From Artemia franciscana (Eukaryota; Arthropoda; Branchiopoda; Anostraca; Artemiidae), in NCBI RefSeq assembly GCF_032884065.1, contig NC_088882.1, positions 36,913,868-36,977,867 on the forward strand: a stretch of 64,000 bases of DNA, written 5' to 3'. Position numbers and translations under genes: made by a program. Of the stretch, positions 24,540 to 35,994 are shown in pieces; positions within the stretch are counted from its first letter, which is position 1, and every line of letters starts with the position of its first letter. The notes under the pieces were generated by a model, which ran no database searches, was not told where the DNA came from, and saw nothing but the letters and a program-made list of their open reading frames with translations.

Positions 24540-25640
24540 TGTGTGAACACTTCGTACAGAAGAGTTGTAGAAACTTCGAAAGGGGTTCATACGATTGGAA
24601 ATTGGAAGTTCTAGTTCCCTTTTTAATAGTCGAAAGTGATTGGAATACAACCAGCTCCCCCGGTCATCGTTTCCCCGAACACTCAATCTAAAATTTGAAA
24701 TAGCCATCTTGCTCGGCGTTATTGAAAGGTCCAGTAATTACGTCTTTGAAGATATAAGCCCACCCACCCCACATCCCTCAGTTTAAGGGTTGTAAGTAAC
24801 GCCTCGATGGCATGTAAGGCTTTCATGAAAAAAGTGGTCGTATAAACTTTGGAGGGGTTTCACTGGATTGGAAATCACTAGTTCTAGCGCCTTTTTAAAG
24901 AGTATAAGTGATTAGAGGGAAACAAGCCCCCCCCTCACGTCCTATTTTCTGCAAGTTCACCTGTTACAAATTTCGAGATAGCCATATGTTCAAAAAATAG
25001 TTCAAAGATCACATAACAAGGCCTTTGGGGAAGACACAATCCCCTAGAGTCTTTGGGCAAGGGTTGTATGCGCGGGGACGTATAAAGCTTTTATAGAAGG
25101 AGTGGTCTTGTAAACTTAAGAGGAGGTTCATTTGATTAGAAATACGAAGTTCTAGGGAACTTGGAATAAAAATTGAGAAGAGCTACTAGCCCTCCTCCTT
25201 CCTAACATCCTCTTTTCCCCAAACTAATTCGATTGAAACTGTGAGATAGATGTTTTAATCGCAATAGTCCAAAGAGCTCTGTCCAAGGTCCAAATTTGTC
25301 CAATAGTACAAAATCGCAGTAGTCCAAAGACCCATAACAATGTCTCTAGAATGGATAAAGCCCACCAGAGCCAGGTAAAAGCTTCTTAGGGAATGGATGG
25401 TCGTATAACCTTCGTATGGGGCTCATTTGATTAGAAGTCGGAACTTCTCGTTCCCTCTTTACGAGTCAAACGTAAATGGAGGGCATGCAGCCTTCCCCTA
25501 CCCCTCAAAGCATATAATCTCTAGGACACCTCCAATCAAAACTTAAGAGAGAATTATTTTGCTCAGCCTTGTTGAATGGTCCTGTAATTAAGTCTTTGGG
25601 GATTTAAACCTCCACACAGTCCTCAGGGCAAGGAGTGTAA
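24540..25640 (-). repeat. ~275-bp tandem array of HP1-body-like units, about 4 copies
   Basis: The block 'agttgtagaaacttcgaaag', 'ggttcatNNgattggaaatt' and 'agttctagttccctttttaa' recurs near 24561, 24836, 25105 and 25398, with spacing of 275, 269 and 293 bp. Units are diverged. In the opposite orientation they match the array at 28311-29335 and the middle of HP1 ('ctagaacttttaatttccgt'). Confidence 0.8.
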
Positions 25641-26140
25641 GTTAGACCATTCGATCATTGTTTACATATTAGCTTCATTTAGAATATGCTATTGAGAAAG
25701 GTAGCCTATTTATGTTTTAACTTCATTGACCCGAAAAAATGAGCAGAAATAAAGTAAAATAACCTTCCAAGCGTGTAATTTGCACTTTCTTGAGGACTCT
25801 CAGCCCTACTCATGATAATTTCTACTCATTTTGAGTAATAATCGCCTCTTAATTGTAATTTCTGTTCTTTTTTCTTAGACATAGTCTTTTTCACGAAAAA
25901 ACCATGTTTTATATCTTTTCAGTTTTTTTCTAAAGAATCCTTAGTTTGACTTGTTATTTCCATATTGGAGAAACTTTTCCAGCAATTTTTAATCCTAATA
26001 CAAATAGTATTGTTTAATTTAAGTTTATACTCCTCAAGTCAACCTGAAAAATAAAATTTAACACTCATTCCGAAAAAATTATATCTATGCTCTTTGACAA
26101 CCTAAATAAACTTACAATCTTTTGATTTATTTAATTTCTA
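25641..26140. other. unassigned AT-rich sequence
   Basis: No recognised feature. Confidence 0.4.
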
Positions 26141-26480
26141 AGAGTAGAAGTGGTAATAGAAGTAACCCAGAAAGTTTCAAAGTAATACCTCCAATCGTTC
26201 TCGATACATTGCTAAGGGTTTTTTTGAGGGTTAGTGCCTTTTGATTTAATTTTAAAGATACCTTTAGTTTTAAAGCATAATGAACCAAAGGCATAATTCT
26301 GGGGAGTTGCCATATCCAATATCCGTGGAGACATAGCTGCTGGACTATTCTACCTTGCTGGCCAAAATGGCTGTCTCAAATTTTGACACGATGTATTTGG
26401 AAAGTAAATGGGTCCGGGAAGAAGGTACCCCCAATCTCTTTTTACTCTTAACAAGGACAATTAATCTTGAATCTAATTAG
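26141..26480 (+). repeat. trinucleotide-mosaic fragment followed by one HP1-body-like unit
   Basis: 26141-26284 carries 'agaagtggtaatagaagtaa', 'gaaagtttcaaagtaatacc' and 'ttttgatttaattttaaaga' of the mosaic spacer. 26285-26480 carries 'aggcataattctggggagtt' and 'ggccaaaatggctgtctcaa' of the 275-bp unit in forward orientation. Confidence 0.55.
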
Positions 26481-26540
26481 CTCCTTTAAGGGTTCCAATA
26501 ATGTTTATAACTATTACAGAGCGGTACACCCTCTGATATT

Positions 26541-27076
26541 GCTTATAGATAGATAGATAGATAAGTGTATTTCAAAAACCCGTGGGCCATATACACACAA
26601 CATATAAATAAATAACAAACAAGCAAGGAAATTAACAACAGTACGAACACGCACAAAAAACAGAATTAAACGCAAAAAGTACCAAATCTAACTACAAAAG
26701 AAATTAATCATATAAAACTTTTTCTTCTTATTAAAGATTTTTCTATATATACTCCCACTCGAAATATTGTGGTTGGGTTACTATTTTGTAGAATACCCGG
26801 AAGCATCAAATTAATCCCATGCAAATAAATTTCCCGTAAATCCAAGAGCACCGGGCATTTCCGGAGAAAATGATCCAAGTCTTCATCATCATCTTTACAA
26901 AGAGGACAAAGATACCGCCTATCAGGACCAACTATCATTTTATTTTTGTCGAACGTTTTTTGCCTGTTCTGGATTGGAAGACAATTTGCCCTAAGCTGAA
27001 TCCAACGACGTAGAATCATAGCCGGTAAATTAAGTTTAAAATAAACTTTCGAAATTAAGTTTAAAATAAACATCAA
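26541..27076 (-). pseudogene. non-LTR retrotransposon C-terminal fragment with Cys/His motif
   Basis: The minus-strand frame 27076-26708 reads 'RRWIQLRANCLPIQNRQKTF', then 'YLCPLCKDDDEDLDHFLRKC', giving C-x2-C-x8-H-x4-C. This is the zinc-knuckle-like motif found after the reverse transcriptase in many LINE polyproteins, just ahead of the end of the protein. The frame stays open to 26708, and ~160 bp of A-rich UTR follows to a (TATC)n tail at 26546-26565, a short tandem-repeat end as in several LINE clades. Everything upstream of the C-terminus is missing. It is too short to name the clade. Confidence 0.7.
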
Positions 27077-27089
27077 ACTTATATGCCGT

Positions 27090-27880
27090 TTTAAAAACGT
27101 GTATGCATATAGTTTGTTCGTTTAATTGGAACTTCCCTTAAATATTCCCTAAGAGCTGAACCTTTAAACCTGAGACTGAACCTGAACCTGAACTAGAACT
27201 AGAAGAGCTGAACCTGAACTAGTTAAAGTAACTATAGTGGTAGCATTAATAATATACACATTGACTTTTGGTGATTTGAACATCCATCTCATCAAGTCCT
27301 GGAAGTTTCAACATAATACAATTAGCCGTTGCTATGACATTGCTGATATATCCTTTTCATAACCTGTATATTTATATACATTTTTATTTTTACCTTAAAG
27401 CTATTAGCTTTACAACTAGCTACAATAGAGGTAGTAGTTGAAGTAGCAGCAGTAGTAGCATTAACATTAGCATGCTTGTATAGCCTTATGGTAAATTGAT
27501 CTTCCCCTTTAGGCATTAAAGTTCCAGCTTAATAATCAAATCATTTTTGAGATATATTCTTTTGACAATGAGCATACAAATAATGTCTTTTGATTTAGTT
27601 CAGGTTTCCCCTCAGTATTTTAAATGTAGTACTTTGATTGCTGTAACAGTAGTGGAAGCAGTAGTAATGGTGATAGTTGTAGTAGTAGTATAAGCGTAAA
27701 AATATTACCTTTTTGGTCGATTGATTACCTACCTTATCATTTCCTGAAAGTTCCAAAGTAATATACCCAGTCATTCCTGAGTTATGCACATTTGACGGTC
27801 CGTATAAACACAACGTGTTTTCAGATGTCCCCTAACCTTATCTGAAAGGCAAACTTGGATCCCTTTTGTCATGTTGGAAA
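27090..27880 (+). repeat. trinucleotide-rich mosaic, two units
   Basis: Spacer landmarks 'gatttgaacatccatctcat', 'aagttccagcttaataatca' and 'tttgatttagttcaggtttc' alternate with AGT/AGC tracts at 27428-27470 and 27640-27695. A short 'aacctgaactagaactagaa'-type hexamer run lies at 27165-27220. Confidence 0.7.
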
Positions 27881-27934
27881 GTAAATGTCAAACATATTAT
27901 CCCTTCTCAATAATTAAATAAAAAAAGTTTTTTC

Positions 27935-28310
27935 CAACTGAAAGTAAGGAGCAACATTAAAACTTAAAACGAACAAAAATTATTCGGCGTATGAAAGGGG
28001 CAGTTCCCTCCTCAACGCCCCGGTTTTTACGATAAAGTTTGACTCTTTCTCTCAATTCTACTTTTTAAAACAGTAAAAACTGACGCAGAAAGAGCGGGGC
28101 GTTGAGGAGGGAGCAGCCCTTTTCGTACGCGGAGTAATTTCTTTTCGTTTTAATGTCACTCTTTACTTTCAGTTAAAAAAAATTGTTTTTTTTTAATTTA
28201 ATTTCTGAACATTTTTGAATTAATGCACGTTCGATTTTGGCTCTCCGCACATGAATAATTAAAAAAAAAATAATTTGCATATTATTTTTGCTTGGCTAAA
28301 TGGCTATGTT
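27935..28310 (+). mobile_element. HP1 fragment: inverted-repeat module IR1 plus linker
   Basis: The left arm (about 27938-28045) and right arm (about 28080-28175) are near-perfect reverse complements: aaaggggcagttccctcctc faces gaggagggagcagccctttt. The linker 'tttggctctccgcacatgaa' follows. The body is replaced by the 275-bp array. Confidence 0.85.
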
Positions 28311-29335
28311 TAAATGGTTAATATGTTTCGGCGATTGGATATGTTTTGGGAAATGACGGGCGAGGGGGGAGGCTTGTTGCCCTCCCATCAATTTGGACTA
28401 AAAAGGCCACTAGAACTTTCAATTTCCAATCTTAAAAGCCTTCTTCGAAGTTTATGAGACCGCCATTTTCATAAAAGACCTGATACGCCCCGACGCATAA
28501 TATACAACCCTTCCCCTGAGGGCTCTGGGGGGTTTAATCTTCAAAGAGCTGAAGAAAATGACTACCTCAATATTTTGATTAGATGTATTTAGGGAAATAT
28601 TTGGCATGGCGGGGGGGGGGGGGGCTGTTTGACCTCCAATCACTTTCAACTATTTGGAAAGCCATTAAAACTTGCAATCCAATCGAATTAGTCCTTTTAA
28701 AGTTTCTATGACAACTCTTTCTATGCGAAGTGTCCTGGTCTATGAAACAGAACAAAAAAAAAAAAAAAAAAAAAAACTTGTGCCCAAATCGCTCTTTACT
28801 TAGGCAGCATAATTGAGCTACCTATGATTTTTGGACTAGTTTATGAACAAATGGTTACCTTGAAATTTCTATCACACGCATTCCGAGAAGATGCGGCGTG
28901 TGTGAGGGGGAGGAGGTAGCTACCCCCTGATCATTTTGACTCTTAAAAGGGGCGTTAGAACTTGTGATTACCAACCAATGAGGCCTTTCCAAGGATTATA
29001 CGACCACCCTTTCGATAACAACCTTGCATGCCCCGGGACATAACTTACAATCCTTGCACGGAGGGCTGTAGGATGGGGGATTGTCATCCTCAATGACATA
29101 ATTTCCGGACCTTTGAAATACGCTGAACGAAATTTTGATTGGATGTGTTTGGGGAAATGATGGATGTGGAGGGGGTGCCTGGTTTCCGTCCTATCATTTT
29201 TGACTATTTAAAACAGTGACAACTCTTTTAATGTACAATCGAATGAACCCCTTTTGAAGTTTCTACGACAACTCCTTCTATACAGAGTGCCCTGGTCTAA
29301 AAGTAATAATAATACCAAAAATAAGTAGTGCCCAC
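28311..29335 (+). repeat. ~275-bp tandem array of HP1-body-like units, about 3.5 copies
   Basis: Units share 'ggaaatgaYgggYgagggg', 'cctcccatcaNttttgacta', 'actagaactttcaatttcca', 'gaagtttctacgacaactcc' and 'acttacaatccttgcacgga'. A G-run of 12 at 28611-28622 and an A-run of 22 near 28757-28778 sit at equivalent low-complexity sites. The orientation is opposite to 24540-25640. Confidence 0.78.
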
Positions 29336-29369
29336 ATAGCTCTTTACTTAGGCAGCGCTACCGCGCTGT

Positions 29370-30220
29370 CTATGATACTGCTACTAGTAATACCGATGCT
29401 ACTACTGTGAATACTATTACAACTATGCCTCAGGATATGAAGGTGAAAACTTTCAGGAAATTTTCAGGGGGGGGTGGAGAGGTGAACTGAATACAACACG
29501 CTATATTTATGCAGGTTGTCAAAAAGCGTACCAGCAATGTCTTAGGAACAGTTCAAGTTGAAACTAACAAGGCTTGTTGTAAGGGATGTTGAACTAGCCA
29601 AAGGAAAATATTGACATCCTAATGCTACTGCTATTACTTATACAGCAACAACTGCTAATATTAATGCTTCTTCTACTGCTACTGCCACTGAAGCTAAGAC
29701 TACTACTATTACTGCTGGTACTGCTACAACTGCTACTAAAACAGAGGCTATTAAGAAGAAAAATTTGGGATTGAAACTGTATGGAACTAAAACAAAACAC
29801 GCAATGCCTACACAGGTTGTCAAGAGGACGTATCAGAAATGTTTCCAGCAATATTAGTAGTAGCATTACGCTCATAGTGATTTTTTGTTAGTTCAACATG
29901 CCAACATATATAGTTCAACGTACCAACATGCATAGTTCAACAACAGTTCAACATAACCTTGGACATGCTCTAAAAGTTTCAATCTAATATTCTAAGCCGT
30001 TTCTGAAAAATTCCTCATACGTTCTTTTGGCAAACTGCACGCACATAGTGTGTTTTAATTCATTTAAATATTCCTATAATAATTTTCCGAAAGTTTGACC
30101 TTAATAATCTTAGCATCAGTAGTAGTAGTAGTAGCAGCAGTAGCAATTATACCAGTAGTAGTAGTAGCAATAGTGCCTTTTGGCTAGTTCAGCATCCCCC
30201 AGGACATGCCCTGAAAGGAC
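29370..30220. repeat. trinucleotide-rich mosaic, inverted then direct units
   Basis: 29370-29880 is the reverse complement of the mosaic: ACT/GCT tracts at 29378-29430 and 29618-29750, and the spacer 'gaaaactttcaggaaatttt', 'atgcaggttgtcaaaaagcg'. 29880-30220 returns to the direct orientation: 'caaactgcacgcacatagtg' and an AGT tract at 30115-30170. ORFs at 29594-29875 are translated trinucleotides. Confidence 0.75.
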
Positions 30221-31124
30221 AAGCCTTTATTTCCAAATATCAACGTCACTTTTCTGACCACGCCCCCTCCCCTTTGATGGTAAATTTAGCGCGTGGGGGG
30301 ATTTTCCAGGGGGAAGGAACATCAGCTCCCTGGGAAATAGCATAAAATAAGGAATCAGGTAGTACTCATCTGTTCAATTAGCATTTCTCCTTCAGAAATG
30401 GCCAAAGATTATATATTTAGCAACTTATCTTTTGCCACCGAGGTCTTTTTGCTAATTCCTGATAACATTCTGACACAATACAAAAATCAGATGAAACAAT
30501 ATATGTTTATACATATATGTACATTATTCAAATCCCTATTCCCCGATATTCCAAACTACAATAACCATGCCATTTCAATTAAGTCCTATCTCTCCTTCCT
30601 CCCTTATGTCTGCATGTAGCCCTAGCCCTAGGCTATACACAAAAGTTCTGGGATTTTTATTAATTGTTCCCCAATTGGCACTATTTGACGCTGGGAACAA
30701 ACTGTTGATAAGAAATAAGTCCCAAAATTAATTCAAACCAACAAAAGCAATAAATTTTGTATTTCATTCAAGGCGGTTGTGGGGGAGGAGATTGCGAAAG
30801 TAGCAGTTACTATGTTTGGAAAGTGTTGAATTGCGAATGAAATGTTATATTATTGTGTTATCTGATTTTTTTTTGTTTTATCAGATGTTAACCCTTATTC
30901 CCATTCTTAAATCCAAAGCTTATCAAGTTTTATTTTAACCAGTAATATCTTTACTGAAAATTAAAAAGTGCTTAAAAAACAAACAAGTGAGAAGAAATTC
31001 TAATTTCATTCTGATTCAGGGATGGTTAGTATTATTTAAATTAGTCTAAATATTAAAATGTAAATTTGATTTTTGTTTAATGGAATTTAAAAATACCCTG
31101 AAAACCAAGGATGCATGTGAGATT
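30221..31124. other. unassigned AT-rich sequence
   Basis: The 73-codon ORF at 30398-30619 has no recognised domain. Nothing else is supported. Confidence 0.4.
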
Positions 31125-31277
31125 TTTGTTCGGGGAGAAGGCTGCAATAAAAATTTTTAAAAGCGCATAACAATTTGTTTATTTGCTTTTTTACATTTTT
31201 ACGAGTCAGGCAAAAAAGTCGGGAGGGAGGTCAAACACTGTAACCGCCTCGCCTCCCCCCTAGATACGGCTTTGCTG
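31125..31277 (+). mobile_element. short MITE-like repeat, copy of the 44334-44495 family
   Basis: The sequence 'tttacatttttacgagtcag', 'ggaggtcaaacactgtaacc' and the right end 'ctagatacggctttgctg' match the order in the 44.4-kb copy. The left end is too diverged to place exactly. Confidence 0.55.
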
Positions 31278-31689
31278 AGACCACTAAAAATGGCGTCAGA
31301 CGGAAACAAAAACTCTATTCAGGAACCTTAAAGCCACCTAGTTCGACCAATTAGACCTGACACACCAGACAAGAAACAAGGACAATCTCTTTTTTGTATT
31401 GTTAGCACTACTGCAGCATTCCTTTTTAAAACCTAATTGGTTCATGTGTGAAATTTATAGCCATAATCTAAATGAAAAGAAGCCAATAACGCTAACATTA
31501 ACAACAATATTTAATAGTAATACTTTTGAGGATTAAATATATTTAATTTATAATAATCCAGTGTTTAGATATTATTAAGACCAAATTAGGGCCATAGCTA
31601 ATGTTAGTTATACAGACAGGTGGGTTTCAACCTCTCCTCAATATTTGGTGTGGATTACCAAAATTACTGTATTTGTATAAAATTAATAA
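31278..31689. other. unassigned sequence
   Basis: AT-rich, no feature recognised. Confidence 0.4.
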
Positions 31690-32520
31690 TTTATTGTAGG
31701 CCAGCTTACAAAAACAAGCGGAAATAAAAAATAAAAACAATAATTAAAATAAATAAATAATGAAATAAAATATGAAACTCAAATGACTCCAAAATATACG
31801 ACAAATTGAAGGCCATGCAACGATTCACATTTATTATCGTTTAAATCTGAAGGAGTAATATCAACGGCAATTCGAAGGACCCGATTCAGTGCCTTTTTGT
31901 CGACCCCTTTTCTAATCCAGGGGCAAAATAAACAGGATCATCGACGGGGTAACTATCCAAACTAAATGAGTTTTGTAAATACAATGAAGGTCCAGCAAAA
32001 GAATTAAGTACTTAAATAGACCTGAATGAATTCAAAGCTTGTCTGAGTTAGCAACCCAATGCCATAATAGGGAAATGTAGTAGACACTCGGGGAAATGTA
32101 GTAGACACTCGGGAGTGCAATTGCTGAGAACGAACAAGCTAAAATATGTTTGCCAAAATTAGACTTAAGGGCTCCCAATTTTGCGTAATTCAAACTTGAA
32201 TCATAAAAGACATAGTCAACAACAAGAAGCCTTGAACTTCTCAGATTACCTTCGTTGGTGAAGCCGAGATACTTAAGTTTCGATCCACAAAATTGTTTAT
32301 CTTTTTCAATCCTAACGAATAGAGACTTCGGGTGGGGGTCAAGTTTCAGGCACAAAGACAGCCCAGAAGAAAAAATCGATTTTAACTAAATTGACACTCT
32401 GGCAAACAACTGCGTAGCCCCTCAGTAGAAAATCAATATTGCCTCGTAGTTCAGTGAGTGAGGTTCCATTAAAGGTCAAATCATCGGCATAACACAATAT
32501 GCTCGATCCATGCCATCCAC
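31690..32520 (-). pseudogene. non-LTR reverse transcriptase fragment (catalytic YADD to C-terminus)
   Basis: On the minus strand, 'GSSILCYADDLTFNGTS' (about 32510-32460) is reverse-transcriptase motif C. The frame 32355-32032 follows with 'KSLFVRIEKDKQFCGSKLKY' and 'LGF', the thumb-side region in which LINE proteins carry a K...YLG pattern, and then 'SLNYAKLGALKSNFGKHIL'. A later frame, 'WIRKGVDKKALNRVLRIAVD', reaches about 31800, and an A/T-rich tail follows to 31690. At least two frame breaks. An 18-bp duplication (gggaaatgtagtagacactc, near 32068 and 32090) lies in the coding part. Clade not determined. Distinct from RTE-A and RTE-B. Confidence 0.7.
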
Positions 32521-32525
32521 AGAAA

Positions 32526-33452
32526 AACTACCGGGTAAATGTTGAGTGACGCTAGACGTTGACGTGTGGGTAAAGTATAAAGTTCATGATGCTGAATGTC
32601 TTTTTGAATCTCCACTTCCTCTTATGGCACGAAAATCTTAATACGCTCCCGTGATACACACATTTTCATACAATTCTACTAAAGGTCCTTGGGCATGACT
32701 TAAAGGCTCAATTAGCACGATCGGCTCACTTTTTATTGGGGGTTGGCGTTTGATTCACCCTTTTTCTTAGATTATCCAAATTTACTTTCGCTAATAACTT
32801 CTGATAGGTACCATAAAACTTAATGAAAGTATGTTCTTTATTACCCGTCTGTAAAAAAAAAAGAAAGAAAGCTAATGCAATAATACACTAAAAAAGAAAA
32901 CTAATGAAGTTTTACGCATATAAAATCATCATAAATAAGGATTCTTTAAAATTGCTTGTGACCAACTTCTGTTTTTAGTTTCGGTAATCATTGACACTGC
33001 TTGCTCTTTACCAACAGCTCGATAACACGAGAAACTAAATAGAATTAAAATGATAAAATTAATTTAATTAGTTAAATTAAACATATTAAATAAATATGTT
33101 GGAAGTAGAGCGGTTGAATACCATCTCACATGCTCAGGACTACAAAAGGGACGTTTTGTCAGTCAAAAATTATACTTTCCACTTAACTGATATTTTAAGA
33201 CTTTCCGCAATACACTTTCCGAAATCAGTGATATTTATAAGTTATTCAACTAAATAACATAAATTCACCAAGATCTGCGGATGTCAGTTAACTCGACTTG
33301 AAATATAGCCTGTTATACAATTTAGAATGACTAAATAAGCAGCAAAACCAACAATAAAGTAAATCGATAAAATTTATAAATAGATGAAACTAAAAAGGTA
33401 AAAATAAATGAAATAAACAAATCAATAAAAAGCGCACCATCAAGAATGAAAT
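32526..33452. other. unassigned AT-rich sequence
   Basis: No feature recognised beyond an A/G-rich run near 32850-32870. Confidence 0.4.
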
Positions 33453-34470
33453 CCAAATATTTGATCAAATGTACTACTTTTTTTTACTTATCTAAGTCTA
33501 TTTCTCCTATTTCTTCTATCCTTCTATTTCTTCTATTTCTCCTGCCTATAAATATTCAAATGAAAGATAAAACGTACCTTATTTGCTAGTCATCGTGACC
33601 GAGTCCCTCTCATGCTCTGGAAGCCTTCTAAGACATTTCTTTCTTCCGATAGAAAATTATTATCATCCAAGAGAAAACTGTATTCTTGACTTCTGCCAAG
33701 TATGAAGTACAATCATGACAGTTATTTATCTATCTATTGAGGGTTGTCCACTTTCAAAAATGGAGTACAATGGGTGGCCCACAGAAAGCATGGCAGAAGT
33801 TTCCTATGCAATGATACGGTGTGGCAGAAGGGTGGCACTCCTTAATCTAAACTAGGTGCCATAAAGTGGACAGCTTCTCACTATCTGTCTTTCCTCCATA
33901 AAAGAAAAGCAGAACGTAAAAATCAAAAGTAGGTGCTTAAAATGTTATGAAGACACTAGCGACCAAAATTAAACTTTTTGAAGTTACTCATATTAACTTA
34001 CAAAAATAAGTTTCTCTGAGTAGGAGCATTTTCTAATGAATTGTTTCGCTGTCAAATCTAATGAATTGTTTCGCTGTCAAATCTTGCTCTCATAGTCTAC
34101 TTGGGAATTTTTAATGATGCGTCAATTCAGACATCATATTTGATCAAATCTACTACTTTTTTGCTTATCTATTTCTATTTTCCTATTTCTACACGTGTTT
34201 GTATTGGGAAATTTGCCTATAAATATTCAAATGAAAGGTAAGACGTACCTTATTTGCTAGTAATCGTTATCGAGTCCCTCGCATGCTATGGAAGCCTTTT
34301 AAGACATTTATTTTTTCCCTTAGAAAGTTATTATCATCCAAGAGAAAACTGTATTCTTGACTTCAGCTAGGTATGAAGTACAATCATGACAGTTATTTAT
34401 CTATCTATTGAGGGTTTGTCCACTTTCAAAGATGAAGTACACCAGATGGCCCACACTGACCATGGCAGTG
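33453..34470. repeat. segmental duplication, offset about 670 bp
   Basis: 33453-33790 and 34134-34470 share long stretches: 'atttgatcaaatNtactact', 'cctataaatattcaaatgaa', 'gagaaaactgtattcttgac' and 'gacagttatttatctatcta'. Spacers between them differ. The source is unknown, and the duplicated part lacks coding signal. Confidence 0.88.
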
Positions 34471-35074
34471 CCGCTAGATAGTCGGCACAGCAGAGTTATT
34501 GCCGTCCAGCGAAGAATAAAACAAGGCTTCGTCTTCAGCCTGGTTTTGATTGACAGTTAGGGTTGCCACACCTTGCGATTTATCAGTATTTCCAGTGACT
34601 TTTATTGCCTAAACCAAAAAATCACCAAAGCAGCCCATAAATCACTAGATTATTGAAGAAAAACACTAATTCAACCACAAGCTCACTAGAATTTTTTTTT
34701 TCACCGGGTGGCAATCCTGTCAACATTGCCTTCGAGCTGTTACAACGCATATACCTCTTGATTTTATCAAACCTCATATCGAGGCCGGCTCACGTTATGC
34801 TGACGAGATGCCAATAATTTCTGACGATGTTCCAGCATTAATAGAAATAATAATAGCGATATTAAAAAAAAGAAATAAAAAATATAAGCCTTTCCGAACT
34901 GAAGAGAAGTCTTTCTTTGGCGTAATTTTATAAAAGCATGAAATAATGAAATCAATTCTATAAGAGATGAAATGATAAAAGTAAAAAAATAAAAGATTAA
35001 CAAGAAATAAAGAAAAGAAAGAAGACCCTATCTTTGAGCCTTGATCTGAAATGCCCTGTTCTAGTTGGCCCTGA

Positions 35075-35076
<2 letters not shown>
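34471..35076. other. unassigned sequence
   Basis: No feature recognised. Confidence 0.4.

Positions 35077-35139
<63 letters not shown>
35077..35139. repeat. 63-nt T homopolymer
   Basis: Uninterrupted T run. It may be the poly(A) tail of a minus-strand retroposon, but no body of such an element is recognisable next to it. Its length may also be an assembly artefact. Confidence 0.95.
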
Positions 35140-35142
<3 letters not shown>

Positions 35143-35516
35143 GATTTTATACAAAAATATTTTGATGTTATCAATTAAGAATCTGAGAGTCACTTAGAGA
35201 CCCCCCCCACCCTTCTTCACCCAAGAATTTCGTACTTATACACATAAAGGTACTTCAAAAATTCAATTAAAATTCAATATATTCAGAGGAATGTGTATCA
35301 GCGAACATTTTTTATTTTTGAACACTGACTTACAATGAATATTTTCAACAAAATAATGATTGGTCAGTGGGTTTAATTTTGAAAGTGAACATACAGTAAT
35401 TTAATTAGTATAACTGACACATCCTGTTCCATAGGGTTCTCATCAATGGCCTTTTTTTTACAGGATTTTTTTAAAACATAAATAAGATTTGAGATTAACT
35501 AAGAATATTAGAATCC

Positions 35517-35556
35517 CTAAAGGTCATCCAGATCACCAAAGTCAGCAACGGCCCAT
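35517..35556 (-). CDS. candidate alternative terminal exon (short)
   Basis: Minus strand: an acceptor-like 'aaacaatcctag' precedes a 40-nt stretch encoding 'WAVADFGDLDDL' and a stop, a plausible acidic protein tail. It lies 170 bp downstream of the stronger terminal exon at 35726-35893. No donor in that exon gives the matching phase, so it could only be an alternative exon spliced from further upstream. It may be chance. Confidence 0.22.
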
Positions 35557-35659
35557 CTAGGATTGTTTAAACATTTGGAGCACATATTTTCCAAGGAAAT
35601 TTAAAAAACTATGAAGGAAACACATTCAGAAGAAATACCTATGGCAAAAATTTAGTTCA

Positions 35660-35675
35660 TTTCAAATTTATTTCA
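35660..35675 (-). promoter_or_regulatory. polyadenylation signal candidate
   Basis: AATAAA in 'gtgaaataaatttg' on the minus strand, about 50 nt downstream of the stop of the putative terminal exon. Confidence 0.4.
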
Positions 35676-35725
35676 CAAAAAAACTGTGACAATGCAATAT
35701 AGGACAACTCACGAAATACAAGAAA

Positions 35726-35893
35726 TCAGAATCCCCCATCTTTAAGGCTTGGGGTAGCAGATGCACCCTGCCCAATAGGGTCTTCGTCAATTGGATTACC
35801 ACCTGCAATTGCTCTCTTGATGTAAACTGGATTGAGGATAATGTCCAGCTCCATTGATCGTAGCCTCCGATCTAGGGCCATAAGAGAATCGAT
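35726..35893 (-). CDS. putative terminal exon of an unidentified host gene
   Basis: On the minus strand a pyrimidine-rich acceptor (ttgttttcttttctag) is followed directly by a 55-codon open frame ending in TGA at 35726. It reads 'IDSLMALDRRLRSMELDIIL', then 'NPVYIKRAIAGGNPIDEDP', then a short Gly/Ser-rich tail. The leucine/methionine spacing suggests an amphipathic helix or coiled coil. Local base composition is clearly less AT-rich than the surrounding repeats. An AATAAA polyadenylation signal lies about 50 nt past the stop, at about 35670-35665. I do not recognise the protein. Upstream exons would lie at higher coordinates, and none was identified within the repeats there. This is the only segment in the window that looks like ordinary host coding sequence. 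Confidence 0.5.
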   Translation of the reverse strand: MDSLMALDRRLRSMELDIILNPVYIKRAIAGGNPIDEDPIGQGASATPSLKDGGF

Positions 35894-35994
35894 CTAGAAA
35901 AGAAAACAAAAAATGGGTTAGCAATTTTTCGGAATTAAAAGGATGGTTATTCTATGACAGAGATCTTTTTACCACCTACTTAGCCAGTAAGTTG

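Noticed and set aside
35077..35139. T-run as a poly(A) tail of a minus-strand processed pseudogene
   Set aside because: No coding or SINE-like body is recognisable on the expected (higher-coordinate) side and no TSD was found. The putative exon at 35.7-35.9 kb is intron-flanked rather than processed.
34795..35193. Lysine-rich 132-codon ORF
   Set aside because: It is the translation of the 63-nt T run on the opposite strand. Flanks show no domain.
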